In this document: positions 47,388 to 55,852 of the stretch, piece by piece | Position numbering within the stretch: the stretch's first letter is position 1 | Layout of the letters: each line of letters begins with the position of its first letter | Assembly: GCA_964582225.1 (NCBI GenBank) | Contig: CAZORA010000006.1 | Span: 45,073 to 109,072, forward strand | Direction: 5' to 3' | Length of the DNA: 64,000 bases | Source of the DNA: Dokdonella_A sp964582225 | GTDB lineage: Bacteria; Pseudomonadota; Gammaproteobacteria; Xanthomonadales; Rhodanobacteraceae | Translations under genes and position numbers: made by a program | The notes under the pieces: model-generated | What the model was told of the DNA's origin: nothing | Seen by the model: only the letters and a program-made list of their open reading frames with translations | The model's database searches: none

Positions 47388-48242
47388 TCATTCGAAGCCG
47401 CTGGCGAAGATGAAGTCAGGGTCAATGCAGTCTTGCCACCACGGCGTCACGCCGGTGGCGGCGTCCCATTCTGCATCGGTGGGTGACGGGGAGCTCAGCT
47501 GGTTCGGACACAGGGTTGACCCACCGGGAAGCAGCGCCGACGGTGACGGTACCGCCGGTGGCGTGCCGGTCAGTCGGTTGCCGTTAACCCGAAACCCTTC
47601 CAGCGACGTCAACCCGGCCAAGGACGGAATCGAGCCGGTCAGGTGGTTGGCGGAAACATGGAAGTAATGGAGCGACGTCAAACCGGCCAGAGACGGGATC
47701 GAGCCGGTCAGTTGGTTGCCCTGAACATAGAAGTATTGGAGCGATGTCAAGCCGGCCAGGGATGGAATCGAGCCGCTCAGTTGGTTGCCGGAAACCTCGA
47801 AGAATTGCAGCGACGTCAGGCCGGACAAGGACGGAATCGAGCCGGTCAGGTGGTTGTAGTCAGCATAGAAATTTCCCAGCAGCGTCAAGCCGGACAACGG
47901 CGGGATCGAGCCGGTCAGTTGGTTGGAGCCAACATCGAGGTATCGCAGCGACGTCAAGCCGGACAAGGACGGCAGCGTGCCCACGAGATGGTTGTCGTAC
48001 AAACTGACGCGAGTCACATGGTCGTTGCCGGCTTCGCAGGTGATGCCAAACCAAGTGCATTCGGTGCCGGCGGCACCGAGCCAGCCGCTGTGGTGGGTCC
48101 AGCTGGCGCCTTGGGTGCTGTTGTAGAGATCGACCAGCACCTGGCGCTCGGAAGCCGGAATATCGGCGAAGGCCGGCAGCGCGAAGGCCGCCGACGCCAG
48201 TGCGGCCAACGCGCCGCGCAAGAACTTCTGGAAACGAGTCAT
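47388..48242 (-). CDS. Exported leucine-rich-repeat protein with GFE tail
   Basis: This 284-residue secreted protein has a signal peptide (MTRFQKFLRGALAALAS, ending near ALPAFA) and an N-terminal LRR cap like that of plant LRR proteins (VDLYNSTQGASWTHHSGWLG with CTWFGITC). Seven LRRs follow, six of them exact 23-residue units of the form LxGLTSLxxFxVxxNxLTGSIPS. A Pro/Ser-rich segment leads to CIDPDFIFASGFE at the end; this FxxGFE tail also ends the DUF1501 protein here. LRRs bind proteins or other ligands, but no target is known. It lies on the opposite strand between aroA and a broken cmk copy, and may be a mobile cargo gene. Confidence 0.85.
   Translation of the reverse strand: MTRFQKFLRGALAALASAAFALPAFADIPASERQVLVDLYNSTQGASWTHHSGWLGAAGTECTWFGITCEAGNDHVTRVSLYDNHLVGTLPSLSGLTSLRYLDVGSNQLTGSIPPLSGLTLLGNFYADYNHLTGSIPSLSGLTSLQFFEVSGNQLSGSIPSLAGLTSLQYFYVQGNQLTGSIPSLAGLTSLHYFHVSANHLTGSIPSLAGLTSLEGFRVNGNRLTGTPPAVPSPSALLPGGSTLCPNQLSSPSPTDAEWDAATGVTPWWQDCIDPDFIFASGFE
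47553..47966 (-). repeat. 69-bp tandem repeats encoding LRRs
   Basis: Six in-frame 69-base units inside the LRR gene, similar enough at DNA level (GGNNGAATCGAGCCGGTCAG-type blocks recur every 69 bases) to allow slippage and repeat-number change. Confidence 0.85.
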
Positions 48243-48411
48243 GACATACCCGCTGACCGACCAAGCCAGACCAGAAAGTACCGTACATCGCCGTTGATTG
48301 AAACCTGGAAGCCGGCGAATTCATCACTTGATCCGGGGCGAGCAGCACGAAGCTGAGGACGATCGAGCGCGGAGGCAGGGGCCGGCTCCGCACAGTCACC
48401 GTCCACGACGA

Positions 48412-48890
48412 GCGCGGCGCGTCTCGGTCGCGGGTGCGTCGGGTCGACCAGCGGCGATGGCGTACCCGGTGCCGTGCGGCCACCCTTCGCACTACAATCG
48501 CCGGCTTTGCGCGCCATCGCCCGCTGCCTATCGCCGCCGCATGCAGCCAGCCCGCCCGTCCATTCCCGTGCTCACCATCGATGGCCCGTCCGGGGCCGGC
48601 AAGGGGACGGTCACGCGTGCGGTGGCGCAGGCGCTGGGCTGGCATCTGCTCGATTCGGGCGCGCTCTACCGCGCCGTGGGGCATGCCGCGGGGGTAGCCG
48701 GCATCGACGTGGGCGACGCGGATGCCGGATGCGGCCGAGCGCTGTGCGCGGACGACGCGCATCGCCTTCCGCACCCCGACGGATGGCGGCGAACTGCGGC
48801 TGATCGTCGACGGCAGCGACGCCACCGACGCGATCCGAACCGAAGCGGCCGGGGCGGCCGCTTCGGCGATCACGGTCGTTCCCGGGTACG
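48412..48890 (+). repeat. cmk-flank direct repeat, broken copy
   Basis: This stretch aligns with 53076-53552 at roughly 85-90 percent by eye. It includes the leader before cmk (GGCGCGTCTCGGTCGCGGG block, a GTCGACCAGCGGCGATG block) and the first 350 bases of cmk. The similarity ends where the aroA fragment begins at 48891. Confidence 0.85.
48541..48890 (+). pseudogene. cmk: Truncated, frameshifted cytidylate kinase fragment
   Basis: The first 60 codons match the intact cmk at 53209, including IDGPSGAGKGTVTRAVAQAL (Walker A) and LLDSGALYRAVGHAAG. An extra short insertion near 48720 (GATGCCGGATGCGGCC versus GAGGCGGCC in the intact gene) shifts the frame. The similarity stops at 48890, where aroA sequence begins. 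It cannot make a working kinase. It marks the right edge of the LRR cargo block. Confidence 0.88.
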
Positions 48891-49130
48891 CTTGGCATCG
48901 CCGTCAGCGAAACGCCGGACGGCGCCGTGATCGAAGGCGGGCGCTTCGCCGGCGGCGAGGTGCCGAGCTACGGCGACCACCGCGTCGCCATGAGTTTCGC
49001 CGTGGCCGGCGCCGTCGCAACCGGACCGGTGCATATCCGCGGCTGTGAGAACGTCGCCACCTCGTTCCCCGGCTTCGTCGAACTTGCGGGTTCGGCCGGC
49101 CTGGATCTGCCCATCGACCGCGTCGGTTGA
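48891..49130 (+). pseudogene. aroA: 3' fragment of aroA
   Basis: The last roughly 80 codons of an EPSP synthase gene, from LGIAVSETPDGAVIEGG through PSYGDHRVAMSFAVAG to SFPGFVELAGSAGLDLP and a TGA. It has no start and no upstream catalytic part, being fused directly to the broken cmk. Its C-terminus differs from that of the intact aroA and probably represents the original ending. Confidence 0.9.
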
Positions 49131-49136
49131 GCGCGG

Positions 49137-49457
49137 TCCCGGCCTGCCTTGGTTCCCTGACTGCCTCAGCCCGGGATTGGCCCCTGCCGGATTCCAATAC
49201 GGCAGGCGCGCGAAAAGCACGCGCACTCGTGTGGCTGAGCATCCCTACCAAGGCCTCGCGCGCCTGTCCTGCAGGCGAAGTGGCCTAAAGCGCTCGCCCG
49301 CATGCTATGATCCCAAGCTCTGCGCGTCAATTTGAGGCAGCTGCAGCAGCAACGAAAAATGGGCGGCCGGAAGAATCCTTTGGGGCTTTACGGCGATCGC
49401 ACCATTGCTCAATGCCAAGGGTTCAGAAGCCCGTCATCCACTTCAGGGAGCTTGCAC
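49137..49457. other. Intergenic region before the metalloprotease
   Basis: About 320 bases without a gene. It contains a candidate promoter at 49303-49311 and an AGGGAG ribosome binding site just before the protease ATG. Base composition falls noticeably below that of the flanking operon genes across this region. Confidence 0.5.
49303..49311 (+). promoter_or_regulatory. Extended -10 promoter candidate
   Basis: TGCTATGAT is an extended -10 element (TG, one base, TATGAT) about 150 bases upstream of the protease start. No good -35 is visible, which is acceptable for extended -10 promoters. It could drive the second cargo block independently of the aroA operon. Confidence 0.4.
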
Positions 49458-51056
49458 ATGAATTCTATTCGTCGTATCACTTTCGCCCGTAGCAGTCGAG
49501 TTCGCGCGATTCTCGCAGTTGCTTGTTTTTGTGTGGTTGGAATAGCCTTTGCCGGTAGTCCCGCATTGATCGAGATCGTGGACGCGAAAGCGCCCTCGGC
49601 GCATACGGTACTTGGTGACGCCGAACAGGGGCGTTGGCTCGCGTTCATCGATCCGCAGGTGCTTGTCCTTTCGAGCGCAACCCATGATCACCAAGTCGGT
49701 CCTACCGTGCACCCCGCAATCGGCGTGCGCTTCTTTGCCGATCTTCCCGAGCGCGGGCAGGTGGAATTGGTCATCGACGGGGTGATCGAGGTCGTCAAGG
49801 GCGTCACCACAATGACAGGCTCGCTGGGCGACGGTGCGGGTGGTGATTTCGTGCTTTCGCTCGAGGGCGACAAGTTGCTCGGCACCATTGATGACGGGGA
49901 ATACATCTGGCTGGTGGAACCGCAGGAAAACGGCGGTCACTTGCTGCGCAAAGTGCATCGCGGTCTGATTCCTCGCGCGCCCGATGATGAGGTGGGTCAT
50001 GGCCTGGGGACAGCGAGCGACGTCATGACACCGATGTCGACTCCGACGCCGATGGCGGGAACCAATGGTGGCGTCGATGTGCTGTTCCTTTACGCGAGCG
50101 ATGTCACCAATCCCAGCCTGCGCGCAAGCGACATCGTCGGGCGCTTCACACAGGTGAGGAACAACAGCCTGATGTCGACCAATAATTCGATTACCAGCGT
50201 TGGCATCTATCCGGTCGCCAGCGCTTTTGCTGGATTGAGCCGGTCAGCAGTCCTGACCAAGATGCGGTTTCGCACCTCTCCATTCACGGAGCTGGACAAC
50301 TGAATGACGCATACGAACGCGGACGTCGCCTTCCTGCTGGTGACCGAAGACTTTTCGGTCACCGGCGATGTGCCTGGCTATGGGCGAGTTGGTGGCTACG
50401 CATACGTCAATCAGCAAGGGCTCCCGTTTGGACTCTCTACGATTACCTATGCCTTGGGCGACAATACGGCCATCCATGAGTTGGGGCATGTATTTGGCGG
50501 TTGGCATGAGGACAATACTGATAGTGGACTTTTCCATCCAGTAGTCGCATCCGATTGCTCGTGGATGACGATCATGGGTGGGTACTTGCCGCCTTGCGCG
50601 TTCGACGGGCTGCCTGCTACGACCATACGAATCAACTACTTTTCCAATCCGGCTCTCGCGCCAGCGGCGGCAGGCGGTAACGTGATTGGCATACCGGGTC
50701 ATGCGGACATGAAAAGCTGGCTCGAAAGCAACATGCCGACAGTCTCCACATGGCGGAACAACGGCGCGGCTCCGGCGCCCACCACGCCACCGGTGCTCTC
50801 GCATGAAAATCTGATGTGCTGGGGAGGCAACCTGATCAAGTGGACCGCTGTCTCCGGTGCTACGGAGTACCGCTTGTTCCAGTCGACATCAAGCAGCTTC
50901 GTTGCACCCACCCAGGTTTACCAGGGCAGCGGGACAACGCAACACGTGTCGGTTTCCACCGCCGGCGCGTATTATCGCGTTCAAGCCTGCAATTCATCCG
51001 GCTGCAGCCACCACGCAGGAACCGAATACGCGACATATTACAGCGGCTGTCTGTAG
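49458..51056 (+). pseudogene. Exported metzincin zinc protease split by an in-frame TGA
   Basis: Two reading frames lie in the same phase, separated only by TGA at 50301-50303 (codon 282). Read together they form one protein of about 532 residues: a signal peptide (MNSIRRITFARSSRVRA, ending near VGIAFAG), a propeptide, and a reprolysin-like catalytic domain with HELGHVFGGWH (His340 onward, HExxHxxGxxH) and a Met-turn WMTIMGG. A C-terminal FN3-like domain follows (LIKWTAVSGATEYRLFQS). The stop lies at the start of the catalytic domain, so the active part lacks a signal peptide unless the stop is read through. Lower GC than neighbours suggests transfer. An AGGGAG precedes the ATG. Confidence 0.75.
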
Positions 51057-51116
51057 TTGTGTTGCGTCCGGGGTGTGGCTCGCTCACGCCCTAGACATTC
51101 CCGTAGGAGAAACGAC

Positions 51117-52025
51117 ATGAAGAGGATTTTGGGCCTGCTGCTGGCGCTGTGGCTCGCGCCGGTGTTCGCGCAGGAAGGCCCTGGCTATCCCTGTCAGGGT
51201 TGCGTTGACGACCAGCCGTTGTTCGAGATGCCGTCGTCCGCGCTTTGGTATGCGCTCGAGCGGCCGGGTACGGGGCTCAGCATCACGGTACAGGACGGGT
51301 TCTTGATCGGTGTGTACTACGGCTACACGCCGACCAGCGAATCCTTGTGGTACCTGTTTACCGGACCGCTGGAACGCTCGCAGGATGCGCCGAACCGCTT
51401 GCGCGTGACGGCCAATCTGCAGCGCGTGGAGAACGGCCCGTGCCTTGGCTGTGCGTATCGGGCGCCCGATTTCCTGCCCAGCCCGGGCGAGGCCGTACTG
51501 GAGTTCGACCAGGCCAACCATGCGACCCTGGTCATCGATGGTGGCGAGCCGTTGACCATGCTGCCGTTCATTGCCGGTGTCGGCTATACGCGCCTGTTTC
51601 CGAGCTATACGGACTACGACTTCCCCGACTTGAATGGAACCTGGGCCGTCGTGCACGAGATTCCGCAGGCGGACGGAAGCTTGCGCTATGCCTCGCATAT
51701 CGGCGAGTTCCAGTTCATCCCGTACTCGATAGTCGATGAGCGTGCCGCTTGGGATCTGTTTGAGAACTTCGGGCCTGGCGACGGGTACATCGCATTGACT
51801 TTCGATTGCCGGCTCAACCGTGGCGTTCCCGGGCAAGTCGACCCCCATTCCCGCGCCGTACCCGACTGTTGGCTTAGCGATATCGTGAATTTGCCGAACG
51901 GTAATCCGATAGGCGAGCGTCTCTACTTTCCCGTTCCCTATGCCAACATCGGCGCCAGCCGCATTTCCGCGGTTCATCCACAAACCGGCGTGCGCCTGAC
52001 GATGTATCGCCTGGAGTACGACTGA
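51117..52025 (+). CDS. Exported CxxC protein A (paralogue pair)
   Basis: This 302-residue protein has a signal peptide (MKRILGLLLALWLAPVFAQ) and an AGGAG ribosome binding site. The mature part has paired Cys motifs (CQGC near the start, CLGCAY near residue 116), a FWYA..GTGLSITVQDG-like strand pattern followed by GVYYGYTPTSESLWYLFTG, and a PYANIGASRISAVHP ending block. The W-G-G-Q-YYGY-WYL pattern resembles a beta-rich domain found in many gammaproteobacterial exported proteins of unknown function. It overlaps its paralogue by one base (TGATG), so both are probably made in equal amounts. Confidence 0.75.
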   Translation: MKRILGLLLALWLAPVFAQEGPGYPCQGCVDDQPLFEMPSSALWYALERPGTGLSITVQDGFLIGVYYGYTPTSESLWYLFTGPLERSQDAPNRLRVTANLQRVENGPCLGCAYRAPDFLPSPGEAVLEFDQANHATLVIDGGEPLTMLPFIAGVGYTRLFPSYTDYDFPDLNGTWAVVHEIPQADGSLRYASHIGEFQFIPYSIVDERAAWDLFENFGPGDGYIALTFDCRLNRGVPGQVDPHSRAVPDCWLSDIVNLPNGNPIGERLYFPVPYANIGASRISAVHPQTGVRLTMYRLEYD

Positions 52026-52969
52026 TGAATCACCATCGTTTCTTGACGCGCTTTCTCGCGTTGATGCTGCTTGCACTTGCAGGTCTGCCTGCGTTGTCGT
52101 TCGCGCGCGGGCCGGACGTGCCCTGCACCGGCATCGTTTGCGAGCAGGTTCCCTTGTTCGACATGCCGGCTTCGGGTTTCTGGGGCAATCCGCAGGAAGT
52201 CGGCATCGGGATCCACATGTACGTGCAGAATGAGGTCATGTTCGGCATGTACTACGGCTACGCGCCGACGGGCGCGGCGACCTGGTACCTGTTCACCGCC
52301 CGCTTCGAGCGGCCGACCGACGCACCCGGCGTGCTGCGGGCGCAGGCGACGCTGGAGAAATATGGCGGCGGAAGCTGCATCGGTTGCGCTTACGCGCCGC
52401 CAGTGCAGGTTGCCTTGCCGGGTACGATCACGCTGACTTTCGACCAGCGCAATCACGGCACCTACCGCATCGATGGGGGCGAGCCTGTCCATATCGTGCC
52501 GCTGATGGCCAACTCGGCGGTGGCGGGCGAGTTCGCGGAACAGATGCAGTACGCGCTGCCCGATCCGGAAGGCGCATGGGTGCTTACGTTCAAGGCCGAA
52601 GCCGGTCAGGGCGCCGGGTTCGAGCGGGTCGCTTCGATTGCCGGCGTCTTCGGTGAGAAGCTCGTCCATCCGATCGGCGCGGGGCAGGCGCCGCGCAAGA
52701 TCGCCTGGGTGTTCTCGGTGCTGTCGCCCCCGGACGAACCCTATCCGGTCGCCAGCCTCCAATGCACGACCTACGGCGACGAGAGTCCGCCGAGCACCAT
52801 CGCGCTTACATGCAGTCTGGACGTCGGCTATGGCGCGGGGCTGTTCCCGGAACTCGCCGAAGGCGTCCGTTTCCCGCTGCCCTACGCCAACATCGGCGAC
52901 GGGCGCATCGTGTCCAGGGACCCGGTCAGCGGCATTCGCCTGGAGGCGTTCCGCGTCGGCTACGACTGA
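52025..52969 (+). CDS. Exported CxxC protein B (paralogue pair)
   Basis: This 314-residue paralogue of the preceding protein has a signal peptide MNHHRFLTRFLALMLLAL ending near ALSFARG. Shared features are LFDMPASGFW, GMYYGYAPTGAATWYLFTA, the CIGCAY motif near residue 119, LTFDQRNHGTYRIDGGEP, and PYANIGDGRIVSRDP at the end. Function is unknown; I see no catalytic motif. Start overlap with the previous stop and shared architecture suggest they act together, perhaps as a complex or as effector and protector. A hairpin follows 20 bases later. Confidence 0.75.
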   Translation: MNHHRFLTRFLALMLLALAGLPALSFARGPDVPCTGIVCEQVPLFDMPASGFWGNPQEVGIGIHMYVQNEVMFGMYYGYAPTGAATWYLFTARFERPTDAPGVLRAQATLEKYGGGSCIGCAYAPPVQVALPGTITLTFDQRNHGTYRIDGGEPVHIVPLMANSAVAGEFAEQMQYALPDPEGAWVLTFKAEAGQGAGFERVASIAGVFGEKLVHPIGAGQAPRKIAWVFSVLSPPDEPYPVASLQCTTYGDESPPSTIALTCSLDVGYGAGLFPELAEGVRFPLPYANIGDGRIVSRDPVSGIRLEAFRVGYD

Positions 52970-52988
52970 TCGCGCGATCGCCTGCTGC

Positions 52989-53021
52989 GGGATGGCGTGT
53001 GCGTGCGCACGCCATCCCTTT
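52989..53021 (+). terminator. Hairpin terminator after the paralogue pair
   Basis: An 11-bp perfect stem (GGGATGGCGTG at 52989-52999, complement 53008-53018) with an 8-base loop, followed by TTTCCT. The T-run is weak, so termination may be partial or the hairpin may mainly stabilise the transcript. Confidence 0.6.
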
Positions 53022-53075
53022 CCTGCCCGTTTCCGGAAAGGGCAGGGCAGGCTCGGGATCGTCACCATCCGGAAC

Positions 53076-53552
53076 GGGCGTGGCGCGTCTCGGTCGCGGG
53101 TGGCGTCGGGTCGACCAGCGGCGATGACGTGCCCGGCGTGCCAGACGGTCACCTTTCGCGCTACCATAGGCGGCTTTGGTCACCCACACCATCACGCATC
53201 GCCGCCGCATGCAGCTAGCCCACCCGTCCGCTCCCGTGCTCACCATCGATGGCCCGTCCGGGGCCGGCAAGGGGACGGTCACGCGTGCGGTGGCGCAGGC
53301 GCTAGGCTGGCATCTGCTCGATTCGGGCGCGCTCTACCGCGCGGTGGGGCATGCGGCGGGCATCGCTGGTATCGACGTGAGCGACGCGGAGGCGGCCGAG
53401 CGCTGTGCGCGGACGACACACATCGTCTTCCGCACGCCGGCGGATGGCGGCGAGCTGCGGGTGATCGTCGATGGCCGGGACGCCACCGATGCGATCCGTA
53501 CTGAAACGGCCGGGGCGGCCGCTTCGGCGATCGCCGCCATTCCCGGCGTACG
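53076..53552 (+). repeat. cmk-flank direct repeat, intact copy
   Basis: Partner of 48412-48890: the leader before cmk and the first 345 or so bases of the intact kinase gene. Both copies keep the CGCCGCATGCAG context around the start codon, which supports the start chosen for cmk. Confidence 0.85.
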
Positions 53553-53895
53553 CGCGGCACTGCTGGATCTTCAGCGCGGCTTTCGCCAGCCGCCGGGTCT
53601 GGTGGCCGACGGGCGCGACATGGGGACGGTGGTGTTCGCTGACGCCGCGCACAAGGTGTTTCTCACCGCGAGCGCCGAGGAGCGCGCGCAGAGGCGGCTT
53701 AAACAGTTGAAGGCAAAGGGGTTGCCTGTTAACCTTGCGGCCCTTTTGCGCGAAATTCAGGCGCGCGACGAGCGCGATGTCGCCCGCGTGGCGGCACCGC
53801 TGCGGCCCGCACCGGATGCGATCACCATCGACACGACCGGCATTCCGGTCGAGGCGGTGATTGCCCGTGTGCTGGCCGTCGTTCGTGGTGCCTGA
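53209..53895 (+). CDS. cmk: Cytidylate kinase
   Basis: This 228-residue enzyme phosphorylates CMP and dCMP. It has Walker A DGPSGAGKGTVTR at residues 13-25, SGALYRAVGHAAG, the nucleotide-binding VADGRDMGTVVFADAAHKVF near residue 130 and the LID Arg cluster. The ATG at 53209 is conserved in the broken second copy, whereas the sequence before it is not, so the longer upstream start is rejected. It precedes rpsA as in most gammaproteobacteria but is separated from aroA by about 6 kb. Confidence 0.95.
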   Translation: MQLAHPSAPVLTIDGPSGAGKGTVTRAVAQALGWHLLDSGALYRAVGHAAGIAGIDVSDAEAAERCARTTHIVFRTPADGGELRVIVDGRDATDAIRTETAGAAASAIAAIPGVRAALLDLQRGFRQPPGLVADGRDMGTVVFADAAHKVFLTASAEERAQRRLKQLKAKGLPVNLAALLREIQARDERDVARVAAPLRPAPDAITIDTTGIPVEAVIARVLAVVRGA

Positions 53896-54011
53896 AGGCG
53901 CAGAGGGAAGTCCGGCGGTGGTCGTCGGCACGCGCAGATGCGGCGTATTCGCATCCCTTGAAGGTGGGTCGGCTGCCAGGCGGTGGCGATCTGTTTCATT
54001 ACGGAACCAAC

Positions 54012-55679
54012 ATGACTGAAAGTTTTGCCGAACTGTTCGAACAGAGCCAGCAATCGCTGAGCAAGCTGCGCTCGGGCGCCATCGTTTCCGGGGTCGTGGT
54101 CGACATCCGTCCAGACGTCGTGGTCGTCAACGCCGGACTGAAGTCCGAAGGCATCATCCCCATCGAGCAGTTCAGAAACGAGAACGGTGAGCTCGAGATC
54201 AAGGCCGGCGACATCGTCAAGGTGGCGCTCGACGCGATCGAAAACGGTTTCGGCGAGACGGTGCTCTCGCGCGAGAAGGCCAAGCGCTCGCTGGTGTGGG
54301 ACGAGCTGGAGGAGGCGCAGGCTGCCGACAGTACGGTGACTGGGCGCATTTCCGGCAAGGTCAAGGGCGGCTTCACGGTTGACATCAAGGACGTGCGCGC
54401 GTTCCTGCCGGGTTCGCTGGTCGATGTGCGTCCGGTGCGCGACCCCGGCTACCTGGAAGGTAAGGAGCTCGAGCTCAAGATCATCAAGCTCGATCGCAAG
54501 CGCAACAACGTGGTGGTATCGCGTCGCGCCGTGGTCGAGAGTGAGTACAGCGTCGAGCGCGAGCAGCTGATGGAAAAGCTGGTCGAGGGCGCGGTGCTGA
54601 AAGGCGTGGTGAAGAATCTCACCGACTACGGCGCCTTCGTCGACCTGGGCGGCATCGACGGCTTGCTGCACATCACCGACATGGCCTGGAAGCGCGTGCG
54701 CCATCCGAGCGAGGTGGTCAACGTCGGCGACGAGCTGGAAGTGCGCGTGCTGAAGTTCGACCGTGAGCGCAACCGCGTGTCGCTGGGGCTCAAGCAGCTG
54801 GGCGAGGACCCTTGGGTCAACATCGCGCGTCGCTATCCGGCCGATACGCGCCTGTTCGGCAAGATCTCCAACGTCACCGACTACGGCTGCTTCGTCGAGC
54901 TGGAGCCGGGCGTGGAGGGTCTGGTCCACGTTTCGGAGATGGACTGGACCAACAAGAACGTCAACCCGGCCAAGGTCGTGCAGGTGGGCGACGAGGTCGA
55001 GGTGATGGTGCTCGACGTGGACGAGGAGCGCCGGCGCATCTCGCTGGGCATGAAGCAGACCACGGCCAATCCTTGGGAGGCCTTCGCCGCCATCCACAAG
55101 AAGAACGACAAGGTCAGCGGTACCATCAAGTCGATTACCGACTTCGGCATCTTTGTCGGGCTCGATGGCGGCATCGACGGCCTGGTGCACCTGTCGGATA
55201 TTTCCTGGCAGAGCACCGGCGAGGATCTGGTTCGCAATTTCAAGAAGGGCGACGAGGTCGAGGCCGTGGTGCTGGCGGTGGATCCCGAGCGCGAGCGCAT
55301 TTCTCTTGGCATCAAGCAGCTCGAACAGGATCCCTTCGGCCAGTTCATGGCGGCGCATCCGCGCGGCAGTATCCTGAACGGCACCGTGAGCGAAGTGGAC
55401 GCGCGCGGTGCCACCATCGACCTGGGCGAGGGCGTCGAAGGCTACCTGCGAGCGAACGACATCGCCAAGGAGCGCGTCGAGGACGCCACCACCCGGCTCA
55501 AGGTGGGAGACGCGGTGGAAGCCAAGTTCGTCGGCATGGACCGCAAGGGCCGCACCCTGCAGCTGTCGATTCGCGCCAGGGACGAGGAAGAGCTGCAGTC
55601 GACGCTCGAGGAGTATCAGAGCGCCACAGGCGGCACCACCAAGCTCGGCGCGCTGCTGAAGGAGCAGCTCAACCGCTGA
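54012..55679 (+). CDS. rpsA: 30S ribosomal protein S1
   Basis: This 555-residue protein has six S1 RNA-binding repeats in order, the first two ribosome-binding and the last four mRNA-binding. Recurrent motifs are KGVVKNLTDYGAFVDLGG, GKISNVTDYGCFVELEPG and GTIKSITDFGIFVGLDGG. It begins MTESFAELFEQSQQSL like other gammaproteobacterial S1 proteins. Length is normal. It lies 116 bases after cmk and 173 bases before ihfB, the usual order. Confidence 0.97.
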   Translation: MTESFAELFEQSQQSLSKLRSGAIVSGVVVDIRPDVVVVNAGLKSEGIIPIEQFRNENGELEIKAGDIVKVALDAIENGFGETVLSREKAKRSLVWDELEEAQAADSTVTGRISGKVKGGFTVDIKDVRAFLPGSLVDVRPVRDPGYLEGKELELKIIKLDRKRNNVVVSRRAVVESEYSVEREQLMEKLVEGAVLKGVVKNLTDYGAFVDLGGIDGLLHITDMAWKRVRHPSEVVNVGDELEVRVLKFDRERNRVSLGLKQLGEDPWVNIARRYPADTRLFGKISNVTDYGCFVELEPGVEGLVHVSEMDWTNKNVNPAKVVQVGDEVEVMVLDVDEERRRISLGMKQTTANPWEAFAAIHKKNDKVSGTIKSITDFGIFVGLDGGIDGLVHLSDISWQSTGEDLVRNFKKGDEVEAVVLAVDPERERISLGIKQLEQDPFGQFMAAHPRGSILNGTVSEVDARGATIDLGEGVEGYLRANDIAKERVEDATTRLKVGDAVEAKFVGMDRKGRTLQLSIRARDEEELQSTLEEYQSATGGTTKLGALLKEQLNR

Positions 55680-55852
55680 CCCAGCGCAGCGCAAATCGGC
55701 ATCGACCCCGGCCAGGGATGGTCGGGTCGCAGTCTGTCGAAAGATGTAGGTCCAACATGGCGCAGGGGCGCGCGCTTGCGCGGCGTCTCCTTCCAAAGCC
55801 GATTCGCGCGGACGTGAGTCGGCCTTGCCAGCCCAACCAGCAGTCAATCGCA

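Noticed and set aside
47553..47966. Regular 69-base repeats as a possible CRISPR array
   Set aside because: The repeats are contiguous without unique spacers and translate in frame to leucine-rich repeats.
50301..50303. TGA in the protease as a selenocysteine codon
   Set aside because: It lies in a poorly conserved linker before the catalytic domain, no SECIS-like hairpin is obvious just downstream, and metzincins do not use selenocysteine. A nonsense change is simpler.
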